DNA of 64,000 bases, from positions 62,001-126,000 of the forward strand of contig NZ_JAKKFD010000005.1 in assembly GCF_022229005.1 (NCBI RefSeq), in the 5' to 3' direction. The stretch's first letter is position 1; each line of letters begins with the position of its first letter. The position numbers were made by a program, and so were the translations under genes. The notes below the pieces were generated by a model, which was not told the origin of the DNA, ran no database searches, and saw nothing but the letters and a program-made list of their open reading frames with translations. Shown in pieces: positions 15,201 through 23,587 of the stretch. The stretch is from Micromonospora trifolii. Lineage in GTDB: Bacteria > Actinomycetota > Actinomycetes > Mycobacteriales > Micromonosporaceae.

Positions 15201-17718
15201 GCGGGGCGAGCGGGCGCAGCTCCGGTGCGGCCCTGGCCACCTGCATCCGGGCCAGGCTGGCCAACTGCCGGCCGGGGCCGCACTCGAGCAGCTGCCAGGT
15301 GCCCGCCGCGAGCAGGGTGGCGACGCAGTCACCGAACCGGACCGGCTGCCGCAGGTGCGCCGTCCAGTACGCCGGGTCGGTGGCCTGCTCGGCGGTGATC
15401 CAGGTGCCGGTGACGTTGGACAGGAACGGCAGCGTCGGCGGGCGCAGCGTGACCGTGCCCATCAGCGCCGTGAACTCGGCCAGGATCGGGTCCATCATCG
15501 GCGAGTGGAAGGCGTGCGAGGTGCGCAGCATCTTGCTCTTGCCGTCCAGCGTCGCGGCGAACGCCTCGACCGCCGCTGTCGGGCCGGCCACCACGCAGGT
15601 GCCCGGGCCGTTGACGGTGGCGACCGCCAGCCCCGCGGGCAGTTGCGCCGCGACCACCGACTCGTCCAGCGCCACCGCCAGCATCGACCCGGTCGGCACC
15701 GACTGCATGAGCCGGCCCCGGCCGGCGACCACCCGCAGCGCGTCGGGCAGGCTCAGCACGCCGGCGATGGTGGCGGCGACGTACTCGCCGATGGAGTGGC
15801 CGATCATCGCGGCCGGCCGCACCCCGGCGGCCTGCCAGAGGACGGCCAGGGCGTACTCGACGGTGAACAGGGCCGGCTGGGTGTAGCGGGTCTCGACGAG
15901 GCGCTCCCCCGCCGCCGGGTCGCGGCCGAGGATCAGGTCACGCAGGTCCAGGCCGAGTTCGGGGCGAAGCAGCTCGGCGCACTCGTCGACGGCGGCCGCG
16001 AAGCTGGGCTGCTCGGCGTAGAGCTGCGCGCCCATGCCGGCGTACTGGGCTCCCTGACCGCTGAACAGGAAAGCTACCTGTGCCGGGGCTGGACTGTCGG
16101 TCAATGGTTGCGGTGCGCGGGGGCCGCGCTTGGGAGAGCGCAGGGCAGCGACCGCGGCGGCCAGGTCGGTGGCGACCACGGCGCGGCGGTGCGCGTACTG
16201 CCTGCGGCCGACGCGCAGGGTGTGCGCGATGTCGCCGAGGTACTCCGGCCCGGCGTCGGCCGCGCCGTCCAGGTGATCGGCGAGGCGCCGCACCGCCGCG
16301 TCCAGGGCGGTGGGGGTGGCCGCGGAGACCTGGAGCAGGTGCGCCGGGCGCACCCGCCGGTCGTCCCGGTACGCCGCCGGCGCCTCCTCCAGCACCACGT
16401 GCGCGTTGGTGCCGCCGATGCCGAACGAGCTGACCCCCGCCCGGCGCGGCCCGCCGTCGGCGTCCCACTTGGTCAGCGTGTTCGTCACGAAGAACGGGGT
16501 GTCGGCGAACTCGACCGCCGGGTTCGGCGTCTCGAAGTTGATCGTCGGTGGAAGCAGACCGTGCTCCATGGCCAGCACCGTCTTGATCACGCCGACGATG
16601 CCCGACGGCTGGCTGAGGTGCCCGATGTTCGACTTCACCGAGCCGATGCCGCACCAGCCCCGCTCGTCGGTGTCCTTCGTGTAGACCGCGGAGAGCGCGG
16701 CCACCTCGATCGGGTCGCCCATCGCCGTGCCGGTGCCGTGTGCCTCGACGTAGGTGATGGTGCGCGGGTCGACGTCGGCCATCGCCACGGCCTGGGCGAC
16801 CACCGCCATCTGCCCGTCGACGCTCGGCGCGGTGAAGCCGACCTTGCCGGCGCCATCGTTGTTGATCGCGTTGCCGAGCACCACGGCGCGTACGGTGTCG
16901 CCGTCGGCGATGGCGTCGGAGAGCCGCTTGAGCAGGGTCACCCCGACTCCGCTGCCCCACACCGTGCCGTTCGCGTCGGCGTCGAACGGGCGGCACCGGC
17001 CGTCAGGCGAGGTGAAGCCCTCCATCCCCAGGTAGCCGACGTGCGGCAGCTCGATGTTCGCCGCGCCGGCCAGGGCCATGTCGCACTCGCCGTTGCGCAG
17101 CGCCTCGCAGGCCAGGTGGAAGGCGACCAACGAGGTCGAGCAGGCGGTGTGCACGGTCATGCTGGGCCCACGCAGGTCCAGCCGGTACGACACGTTGGTG
17201 GCCACGTAGTTCGGCGAGTTGCCGGTGGCGATGGACACCGCGGTGTGCGGGTTGCCGCCGGCCCGCTCGTTACGCAGCACGTTGCGCTGCAGGTACGTGT
17301 TGCCGCCGGTGCCCGCGTACACGCCGATCGCGCCGTCGTAGCGCGACGGGTCGTAGCCGGCGTCCTCCAGCGCGGTGTGGCAGGTCTCCAGGAACAGCCG
17401 GTGCTGTGGGTCGGTCAGCTCGGCCTCCCGGCGGGTCATCCCGAACAACCCGGCGTCGAACTCGTCGTACCCGGCGACCAGCGGGACGCGATTGACCCAG
17501 CCCGGATCGTCGACCTCGTTGACTGTCGCGCCCCGGGCCAACTGCTCCTCGCGGGTGAGCTCGGTGGCCGACTCGACCCCGTCGACCAGGTTGCGCCAGA
17601 ACTCGCGCACGTCGGCGGCGCCGGGTAGGCGCGCGGCGAGGCCGACGATCGCGATCGGTTCGATGCCCTCGTCCGCCAGGTCGGTGGCGTCGTCGGGCCG
17701 TGTGGTCGGGTTGTTCAT
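12220..17718 (-). CDS. Type I PKS module KS-AT-KR-DH-ACP
   Basis: 1832 aa. Domain order from the sequence: ketosynthase (about 17-440; Cys in TACSTS near 193; EAHGTGT and NIGH histidines); acyltransferase (GHSIGEY near 640; HAFHS near 736, the malonyl-CoA signature); ketoreductase with GGLGGIG near 1160 and a YCAAN active site; dehydratase with HRIGGVPVVP near 1406 (HxxxGxxxxP) and a later HPALLD; then a carrier domain with LGGNS near 1764. It should add a malonate-derived unit and reduce it to an alpha,beta-alkene. KR before DH is the reverse of the usual modular order. The carrier domain looks PCP-like, fitting transfer to the downstream C domain. ATG chosen for its GAAGGACAG site; a GTG at 17736 overlapping the upstream stop is an alternative. 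Confidence 0.95.
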   Translation of the reverse strand: MNNPTTRPDDATDLADEGIEPIAIVGLAARLPGAADVREFWRNLVDGVESATELTREEQLARGATVNEVDDPGWVNRVPLVAGYDEFDAGLFGMTRREAELTDPQHRLFLETCHTALEDAGYDPSRYDGAIGVYAGTGGNTYLQRNVLRNERAGGNPHTAVSIATGNSPNYVATNVSYRLDLRGPSMTVHTACSTSLVAFHLACEALRNGECDMALAGAANIELPHVGYLGMEGFTSPDGRCRPFDADANGTVWGSGVGVTLLKRLSDAIADGDTVRAVVLGNAINNDGAGKVGFTAPSVDGQMAVVAQAVAMADVDPRTITYVEAHGTGTAMGDPIEVAALSAVYTKDTDERGWCGIGSVKSNIGHLSQPSGIVGVIKTVLAMEHGLLPPTINFETPNPAVEFADTPFFVTNTLTKWDADGGPRRAGVSSFGIGGTNAHVVLEEAPAAYRDDRRVRPAHLLQVSAATPTALDAAVRRLADHLDGAADAGPEYLGDIAHTLRVGRRQYAHRRAVVATDLAAAVAALRSPKRGPRAPQPLTDSPAPAQVAFLFSGQGAQYAGMGAQLYAEQPSFAAAVDECAELLRPELGLDLRDLILGRDPAAGERLVETRYTQPALFTVEYALAVLWQAAGVRPAAMIGHSIGEYVAATIAGVLSLPDALRVVAGRGRLMQSVPTGSMLAVALDESVVAAQLPAGLAVATVNGPGTCVVAGPTAAVEAFAATLDGKSKMLRTSHAFHSPMMDPILAEFTALMGTVTLRPPTLPFLSNVTGTWITAEQATDPAYWTAHLRQPVRFGDCVATLLAAGTWQLLECGPGRQLASLARMQVARAAPELRPLAPLSSLPGPGDGTGDLATLLGAAGALWSAAVPVRFDDDPAARRVPLPTYPFERRRFWIDPDPEQPVVSAPVEVGPRPLPQWFAVPVWQQAAPLPAAEPLGRCLVLTAGPRGDALVAGLRAAGADPIVVRPGDSFAGTDTGYHLRPGVRADYDDLVAALTADAMPARLVHAFTLDGPPAGTDIAAVWAAQERGFFSALHLVQALAGAGLTSENDGLALDLVTAGVGDVRGDDLRRPEHATLAGLVRVLPAELPGLAVRLVDGDPAEDDVAAVVAELRRLRDPERAEVALRGRRRWLPGFEQVTVDSEAEAGALRDGGRYVITGGLGGIGITLAEDFATRARARLVLLARSGLPERERWDDHLAVHGDDRAGRAIAAIRRMEAAGAEVLVLAADVTDPADLRRVRDAAQAAYGGIDGIVHAAGLPGGGMAEVKERAEAERVLAPKLAGTLALAQVFGDLPLDFVVLCSSITAVVGGFGQVDYCAANAFLDAHARSGAGWRAPVLSQNWGGWAEVGMAVETAVPAGFRAAGRDTVTAAVDHPVLTTKVTGPDGTVLHGLVSAATHWLLDEHRIGGVPVVPGTAHLESVRAAVAAALPAPGPAAAVELRDVVFLEPFAVPDGTVAQYRVELTGTDDGGTEFAVQSLAGGRLRTHVRGGAGWTDEPAPAPQPATVVGRRVDDDASFGRGRTSMLTFGPRWAALREHHLADGEELAVVEAPASAADDLPVWGLHPALLDVATAFGRGQGSGTYLPLSYGRIVVRGPLPARFTSRLRHRTGGTDEVVAADLSLRDPDGRELVEISDFVLRRVDQGAVTGGLSGPAGDDAGAVPAPSTEDIRPVDGAEAFRRSLTAGLGAQVVIATRTVEDIRHRAGRVTSGNLAGDEAATGPAATGASAGAAAPGTELELAIARVWQDRLGVPEVGVDDDFFALGGNSLVAVQLIAAMRKATGVRLPMRSLFETPTVAGLAARIEELRVAAADTDEPATPAPIPAIPRLPRA

Positions 17719-17732
17719 CAGGCTGTCCTTCG

Positions 17733-20700
17733 TCACGCGGTGCCGCCAGGGCGGCGGGGAGGGATACGGCGGGTACGGCCACGGCGGGCGGCGGCCCGCA
17801 TCGCGGCCCGGGCCAGCTCCGGCCGGTCGGCGGCGCCGTCCAGGCTGGCGGCGAGGGCCCGGACGGTGGGGTGGCGGAACAGGTCGAGCATCCGGATCGA
17901 GCGGCCGGTGGCGGCGGTCAGCCGGGCGTGCACGGCGGCGAGCGCCAGCGAGTGGCCGCCGATGTCGAAGAAGTTGTCGGTGACGCCGACCCGGTCCCGC
18001 TCGAGGACCTCCCGCCAGATGCCGGCGATCAGCTCCTCGGTCTCGGTGAGCCCGTCCGGTCCGGCGGGCAGCAGACCGGGCGGCGGGCCGGCGGCCTCCG
18101 CACCGGCGACCGTCATGGCGCCGAGCTGCGGCACCCGCACTGTGGGCCGGGGCAGGTCGACGGCCACCGCCCGGGCCGGCGCGTGCGGCGTGGCGGCCAG
18201 CGCGTCCACCAGGCCCGCCAGGTCGGCGAGCAGGTCCTCGATCCGGGTGGCGTCGAACAGGTCGGGGTTGTAGACCACCTCGACCCCGGCACGGCCGTCG
18301 CGCTCCACCACGTACACGGTGATGTCGAACGGCGAGCCGGGCTTCGGCACGGCCACCGGCTCGGTGCTCAGCCCGCTCAGGTCGAGCCGGGGCGGGGCGA
18401 AGTTGAGCACGTTGAAGAGCACCTGCACCAGCGGCGCCCGGGCGGTGTCCCGGCCGACGCCCAGTGCCTCGACGATGCGTTCCAGTGGCGCGCCGGGGTG
18501 CGCCGTGGCGTCGTGCAGCTCGCCGGCGCACCGGTCGACCAGCTCGGCGAAGCTCGCGCCGGCGGTCCGTACCCGGACCGGCACTGTGTCGATGAACAAG
18601 CCGACCACGTCGTCGAAGGCGGCCAGCCGCCGGTCGGCGACGATCGCCCCGAGCACGTGGTCGTCGCCGCCGGTGAGCCGGGCGATCAGCTCACCGAAGG
18701 CGGCGAGCAGCACCGCGGCGACCGTGGTGCCGCGCCGCTCGGCCAGCTCCCGCACAGCGTGGTCGGCCGTCGCCGACAACCGGATGGACGCCTCCGCGCC
18801 CGCGTAGGTCTGCACCGCCGGCCGGGGCCGGTCGCGGGGCAGCTCCAGGACGGTCGGCGCGCCACTCAGGTGCCCGGCCCACCAGGCCAGATCGGCCTCG
18901 CCCCGACGCCGGTCCCGCGCGTCCCGCCACACCGCGTAGTCGGCGTAGCGGGCGCGCAGCTCCGGCAGCGCGGGCGGCTGGCCGGCCACCGCCCGGCCGT
19001 ACCCGGTGGCCACGTCGTCGTAGCAGACCCGCTCGGACCAGCCGTCGAAGACCGCGTGGTGCCACGTGACCGCCAGCACGTGCTCGTCCGGCCCGAGCCG
19101 GTAGACGGTCACCTGCCAGGGCGGCCCGGTGGCCAGGTCGAACGGGTGCGCGGCGCCGGCGGCGAGCATCCGGGCCAGCTCCGCCTCCCGGTCCGCGCTG
19201 TCGGTCAGGTCGACCACCGGCACCGCCACGTCGGTGGGCTCCGCGCAGACCGCGTACGGCACGCCGCCGGTCTGCGGGATGCGCCACCGCAGCACGTCGT
19301 GCCGGACGGCCACGGCCCGCAGCGCGGCGCCGAGCGCGGCCGTGTCCAGCGGCCCGCGTAACCGGTGCGCCACCGCGATGTTGTACGGCGCGCTGGACGG
19401 CGCGAGCTGGTCGACGAACCAGAGCCGGCGCTGCGGCGGGGAGAGCGTCGGCGGGTTGCCGGTGCTCAACTCGTCGCCGGCGCTCGGCGCGACGGCGACC
19501 TGCTCGACCAACCGGCCGAAGCCGCGCAGCGCGAACACCTCCCGCGTGTCCACCTGCCGGCCCAGCTCGTCGCGCAGGGCCGCCACCAGCCGCATCGCCG
19601 CGATGGAGTTGCCACCGGCGGCGAGGAAGTCGGTGTCCGGGCCCGGCGGCGTGCCCAGCAGCCGGGTCCAGATCCCGGCCACCGCCGCCGCGACCGGGTC
19701 GTCGGTCAGGGCGGCGGGCACCACCGCGTCGGCGGGCGTGCCGCCCGGCTCGGCCGGTGGGGTGGTGAGGGCGGTGGCGGCCAGCGCCCGCAACGCCGGC
19801 CGGTCCAGTTTGCCGCTGGTCGGGCTCACCGGCAGCGCGGCGCGGCGCAGCACCCGGGCCGGCAGCATCGCGGCGGTCAGCCGACTGCCGGCGTACGCGC
19901 GCAGCCGCGCGTCGTCGGGCGCGTCCGTCGGGGTGAGGAACGCGACCAGCTCGGTGCCGGCCGGCCCGGCCACCGCCTCAACGGCCACCGAAGCGACGCC
20001 GGGCAGGTCGGCCAGCACCGCCTCGACCTCACCCAGCTCGATCCGCTGCCCCCGGATCTTGACCTGCCGGTCGGCCCGGCCGAGGTAGATGATCCGCCCG
20101 TCCAGGTCGTGGCGGACCAGGTCACCGGTGCGGTACAGGCGCTCACCGGGCAGACCGGAGAACGGGTCCGGGACGAAACGCTCGGCGGTCAGCGCGGGCC
20201 GGCCCAGGTATCCGTCGGCCAGCCCGGGCCCGCCGATCAGCAGCTCACCGGTCTCCCCCACCGGCACCGGGTCCAGCGCGGCGTCCACCACGTAGGCGCG
20301 GTGGTTGGGCAGCGGCCGGCCGATCGGCACCGGGTCGGCCTCGGTGGCGCTCAACGGGCCGCTGACCGCCAGCACCGTGGTCTCCGTCGGCCCGTACCCG
20401 TTGAGGAAGCGCCGGCCGGGCGCCCAGCGCGCGGCCAGCGCGGCCGGGACGGCCTCGCCACCGCACAGCACCGTGCGCCAGTCGGGCACCTCCTCCGGGT
20501 CGAGCATGGCCAGCACGGTGGGCGTGATGAAGCCCCAGTTCACCTCGTGCGCAACGATGAACCGGGCCAGGCGCACCGGGTCGGCGCGGTCCTCGGCGCC
20601 GAGCAGCTGCACCGTGCCGCCGAGCAGCAGCGGAACGAACAGGTCCATGGTCGCCGCGTCGAAGCCCAGTGAGGCGATGCCCAGGCTGCGCACGCCCGCG

Positions 20701-21281
20701 TCCGCGCCGCTGAGCGCGACCACGCCGCTGACGAACTCGACCACGTTGCGGTGGGTGGTGAGCACACCCTTGGGTCGGCCGGTAGAGCCGGAGGTGAACA
20801 GCACGTACGCCGGATCGCCGGGGCGGGCCGGGCACGGCGTGAGGGGAGCCGGACCGGGCAGGCCGATCGCCTCGACGCCGGGCGCGGCGCCGAACTCGGC
20901 CTCCGCGGCGTCGCCCACCACCAGCGACAGGCCCGCGTCGGCGGCGATCCCGCGCAACCGCCGACGCGGGCCGCCCGGCTCCAGCGGCACGTAACAACCA
21001 CCGGCCAGCAGCACACCGAGCACGGTGGCCACCAAGTCGGGTCGACGGGTGCCGCACACACCCACCCGGGTCTGCCGACCGACCCCCCGGGCACGCAGCG
21101 TGGCGGCCACCCCGGCGGCCCGGGACAGCAGCTCGGCATAGCTGAGCCGGGTGTCCCACTGGCGCACGGCCACCGCGTCCGGGGTGCGGGCGGCCTGCGC
21201 CACGACCAGCTCGGCGAGCGTCGCGTCCGGCCAGGGCAGCGACTCGCCCCGCACGGCGCTGACGGACAGGATGTCGGTCAC
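17733..21281 (-). CDS. NRPS A-PCP-C-PCP
   Basis: 1182 aa. Adenylation (about 20-510; FTSGSTGRPKG, NGYGPTE), first PCP (AGGNS near 558), condensation (HHAVFDG near 742, intact) and a second PCP (IGGHS near 1103). The specificity residues I read are D-A-M-F-L-G-G-V-L-K, which I cannot assign to an amino acid. The second PCP has no A domain after the C domain, so its substrate must be loaded in trans or come from another source. The GTG overlaps the preceding LanB-like stop (GTGA) and has a GGGGGGAACGG ribosome site. The gene is followed after 14 bases by the PKS module, whose KS could take the chain from the second PCP. Confidence 0.94.
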   Translation of the reverse strand: MTDILSVSAVRGESLPWPDATLAELVVAQAARTPDAVAVRQWDTRLSYAELLSRAAGVAATLRARGVGRQTRVGVCGTRRPDLVATVLGVLLAGGCYVPLEPGGPRRRLRGIAADAGLSLVVGDAAEAEFGAAPGVEAIGLPGPAPLTPCPARPGDPAYVLFTSGSTGRPKGVLTTHRNVVEFVSGVVALSGADAGVRSLGIASLGFDAATMDLFVPLLLGGTVQLLGAEDRADPVRLARFIVAHEVNWGFITPTVLAMLDPEEVPDWRTVLCGGEAVPAALAARWAPGRRFLNGYGPTETTVLAVSGPLSATEADPVPIGRPLPNHRAYVVDAALDPVPVGETGELLIGGPGLADGYLGRPALTAERFVPDPFSGLPGERLYRTGDLVRHDLDGRIIYLGRADRQVKIRGQRIELGEVEAVLADLPGVASVAVEAVAGPAGTELVAFLTPTDAPDDARLRAYAGSRLTAAMLPARVLRRAALPVSPTSGKLDRPALRALAATALTTPPAEPGGTPADAVVPAALTDDPVAAAVAGIWTRLLGTPPGPDTDFLAAGGNSIAAMRLVAALRDELGRQVDTREVFALRGFGRLVEQVAVAPSAGDELSTGNPPTLSPPQRRLWFVDQLAPSSAPYNIAVAHRLRGPLDTAALGAALRAVAVRHDVLRWRIPQTGGVPYAVCAEPTDVAVPVVDLTDSADREAELARMLAAGAAHPFDLATGPPWQVTVYRLGPDEHVLAVTWHHAVFDGWSERVCYDDVATGYGRAVAGQPPALPELRARYADYAVWRDARDRRRGEADLAWWAGHLSGAPTVLELPRDRPRPAVQTYAGAEASIRLSATADHAVRELAERRGTTVAAVLLAAFGELIARLTGGDDHVLGAIVADRRLAAFDDVVGLFIDTVPVRVRTAGASFAELVDRCAGELHDATAHPGAPLERIVEALGVGRDTARAPLVQVLFNVLNFAPPRLDLSGLSTEPVAVPKPGSPFDITVYVVERDGRAGVEVVYNPDLFDATRIEDLLADLAGLVDALAATPHAPARAVAVDLPRPTVRVPQLGAMTVAGAEAAGPPPGLLPAGPDGLTETEELIAGIWREVLERDRVGVTDNFFDIGGHSLALAAVHARLTAATGRSIRMLDLFRHPTVRALAASLDGAADRPELARAAMRAAARRGRTRRIPPRRPGGTA

Positions 21282-23587
21282 CCGTTCCCCCCGGGGTAGC
21301 TGCTCGGATCGGTGACCTGCAGGCGGAGCTCGTTGACGTACCTGCGGCCCTGGGCGTCGGTCACCCAGCTGTCGTCGGGCGTCGGCAGCAACTCGGTGAC
21401 CACGATCGCGACGTCCGGCCCGGTACGGGCGGCGGCGTCGACCATCGCGCACAGCGACTGGGCGTAGAGCGGACCGGTCAGGTCCACATAGCAGGGCTTG
21501 ACCTCGGTGCCGAGCTTCACGAACACCCGCTCCGGCAGGCCGAGCCGGGCCCGCCACCGGCGCACCGCGAGGAAGCGGCCGGCCTCCCCCTTCACCCCGG
21601 CCAGATCGCTGTCTGCCACAGTGGTCCGCCACGTCCGCCGGGCAACCACCAGGCGGTCGATGGTGATCCGGGGCGTGTGCGGCGCCGGGTCGAGCAACTT
21701 GAAGCTGTCCAACAGCAACGACCCGAGCAGGTTGGCGAAGACCTCCACCAGCGGCCAGCGGCTGCCGTCGGGCAGCACCGCCTCCAGCCGGTCACCCGCC
21801 GGCACCACCCGCACCTCGGTGGCGGGGACCAACCGGTCGATCTCGCCGCCGCGGGCGGTGTCGATGCCGAGCTGCCGGTCGGCCGCGCTGTTCAGCCCGT
21901 ACGTGGTGCGAGTGGTCACTCTCGGGAAGCCCTCGGGGTAGAGCACCCGGACCCGGGCCGGGCCGAGGTCTTCGTCCAGCCCGGCGCGCAGCGCCACCGG
22001 GTCCGGGTGGAACGGCACGAAGACCGCGCTGTCGAAGGGCACGTGAGCCGGGTGCAGCTCGCCCAGCACCAGCAGGAACTCACCCCGGTTCAACGCGTCC
22101 AGGTCGACGGCGCTGATCTGCACGTCCGGGCTGTGGATCCGGCCGGACGGCCAACCCGGCGCGGTCGCCGGGAACACCCGGTGGGCCCGCTCGGTCAGCT
22201 CCGCGGCGCTGAGCCGCAGCTCCGACTGCCCCGGCGGCAGCGCGGCCAGGTCGAACAACTCCGCCCATCGGGCGGTGAAGCCTGCTCCGGCGGCAGCCAG
22301 TGGCCCCTCCGGGGCGAGCAGCAGCCCCTGGGCCAGGGACCAGACGTCGGCCAGCCGCACCGGGCCGTCGGCGCGCAACTCCTCGTACAGCTCGCCGAGG
22401 AGCCGTTCGCAGGCGGCGCCGATCTCCGCGGTCAGCCACCGCGCGGCCTGGAGCAGCACGGCCAGCGGCGCGGCGAGGGCATCGAGCACCCCCGCACCGA
22501 CGGTCACGCTGAGATCCCGGGCGGTCTCCTCGTACACCACCGTCCGGCCGACGTACATCTGACCGGCCTGCCGGGTGGCGGGCCGACCGGTGACCTCGGT
22601 GAACTCCGCGTTCAGCGCCTCCAGCGCGGCGCCCAACCGGTCCGGGTCGCCAGCCGCCGCGGCGACGTCGTCGCGGCGCGCACAGAGCCGGTCGAAGCCG
22701 TCGATCACCTCGGCGCGCAGGTCGGCCGCGCCGATCGCATCCAGCCGCTCCCGCAGCACCTGCTCGGCCCGGGGGCTGATCGGCAGACCGGCGTCCCAGG
22801 TCAGCAGGCCACGCTCGACCAGTCGGTCGAGCAGCAGGTACGCGTCGGCGGCGGAGCGCATGCCGGAGTCGCCGTCGGCAAGGATCCCCTCGACCAGCCG
22901 CAGTGCCGGCGTACGCCCGTCGCACCCGGCCAGCAGCCGGGCCTCCAGCGTGGACACCTCCACCGGGGGGTGCAGCGGCCGGTGCAGCCGCCGGCCCTCC
23001 ACCGTCAGGTGCGGCGCCAGCGCTGGCGCCCACCAGCGACGCACGTCCAGGTCGTCGGCGAGCCGATCGGCGTACGCGATCAACGCCCACGCCTCGAAGC
23101 GCACCAGCCGGCCCGAGAGCAGCCCCGGCCCCGGGCGCAGCCGGGTCGACTCCTCAGCGGGGTCGAGGATGCCCCAGCAGACCGGGCCGAAGAAGCCGAT
23201 CGTCTCGGCCTTGCCGCAGTAGCGCTGCCAGTAGCGCAGCAGGCTCAACTCGCGCCGGCGCCGCCAGTGGTTGCGCACCGACGGGTCGGTACGCAGCAAC
23301 CCGTCCAGGGCTGTCAACATGGCCGGGTTCTGCCAGGTGACCGCCTCGCGCAGCAGCGGATCGGCGGCGATCTCGCCGGCGGTCACCGAGGCCCCGGCCA
23401 GGGCCTCGGCGAACGCCTTGTCGAACAGGTCGGCGGTGAGATCGCCGGCCAGCAGCGCGTCCGCGGCGGCGGCGGCCTCCGGGGCGGCGAAGGCGGCCAG
23501 GCCGTCGGCCGGGAAGCCGGCGGTACGCAGCACCACGTCGCGCCAGACCGACCAGCCCGTCGTGCCGAGGGGCAACAAGTGCTTCAT
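21278..23587 (-). CDS. LanB-like lantibiotic dehydratase-family protein (tRNA-dependent type)
   Basis: 769 aa, homologous over its length to the C-terminal part of the next gene upstream. It opens with 'LGTTGWSVWRDVVLRTAGFP', contains a 'YCGKAETIGFFGP' segment at the place where LanB proteins have a TPFGLF-type motif, and ends in the typical 'VFVKLGTEVKPCYVDL' and 'YVNELRLQV' blocks. This matches the N-terminal, glutamyl-tRNA-using domain of class I lanthipeptide dehydratases. The C-terminal elimination domain (SpaB_C) is absent, as in split LanB and PEARL-type ligases. No precursor peptide is seen. Known relatives use aminoacyl-tRNA to esterify or amidate a peptide; here the partner may be a carrier-bound intermediate (inference). 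ATGA overlap with the upstream gene. Confidence 0.85.
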   Translation of the reverse strand: MKHLLPLGTTGWSVWRDVVLRTAGFPADGLAAFAAPEAAAAADALLAGDLTADLFDKAFAEALAGASVTAGEIAADPLLREAVTWQNPAMLTALDGLLRTDPSVRNHWRRRRELSLLRYWQRYCGKAETIGFFGPVCWGILDPAEESTRLRPGPGLLSGRLVRFEAWALIAYADRLADDLDVRRWWAPALAPHLTVEGRRLHRPLHPPVEVSTLEARLLAGCDGRTPALRLVEGILADGDSGMRSAADAYLLLDRLVERGLLTWDAGLPISPRAEQVLRERLDAIGAADLRAEVIDGFDRLCARRDDVAAAAGDPDRLGAALEALNAEFTEVTGRPATRQAGQMYVGRTVVYEETARDLSVTVGAGVLDALAAPLAVLLQAARWLTAEIGAACERLLGELYEELRADGPVRLADVWSLAQGLLLAPEGPLAAAGAGFTARWAELFDLAALPPGQSELRLSAAELTERAHRVFPATAPGWPSGRIHSPDVQISAVDLDALNRGEFLLVLGELHPAHVPFDSAVFVPFHPDPVALRAGLDEDLGPARVRVLYPEGFPRVTTRTTYGLNSAADRQLGIDTARGGEIDRLVPATEVRVVPAGDRLEAVLPDGSRWPLVEVFANLLGSLLLDSFKLLDPAPHTPRITIDRLVVARRTWRTTVADSDLAGVKGEAGRFLAVRRWRARLGLPERVFVKLGTEVKPCYVDLTGPLYAQSLCAMVDAAARTGPDVAIVVTELLPTPDDSWVTDAQGRRYVNELRLQVTDPSSYPGGNG

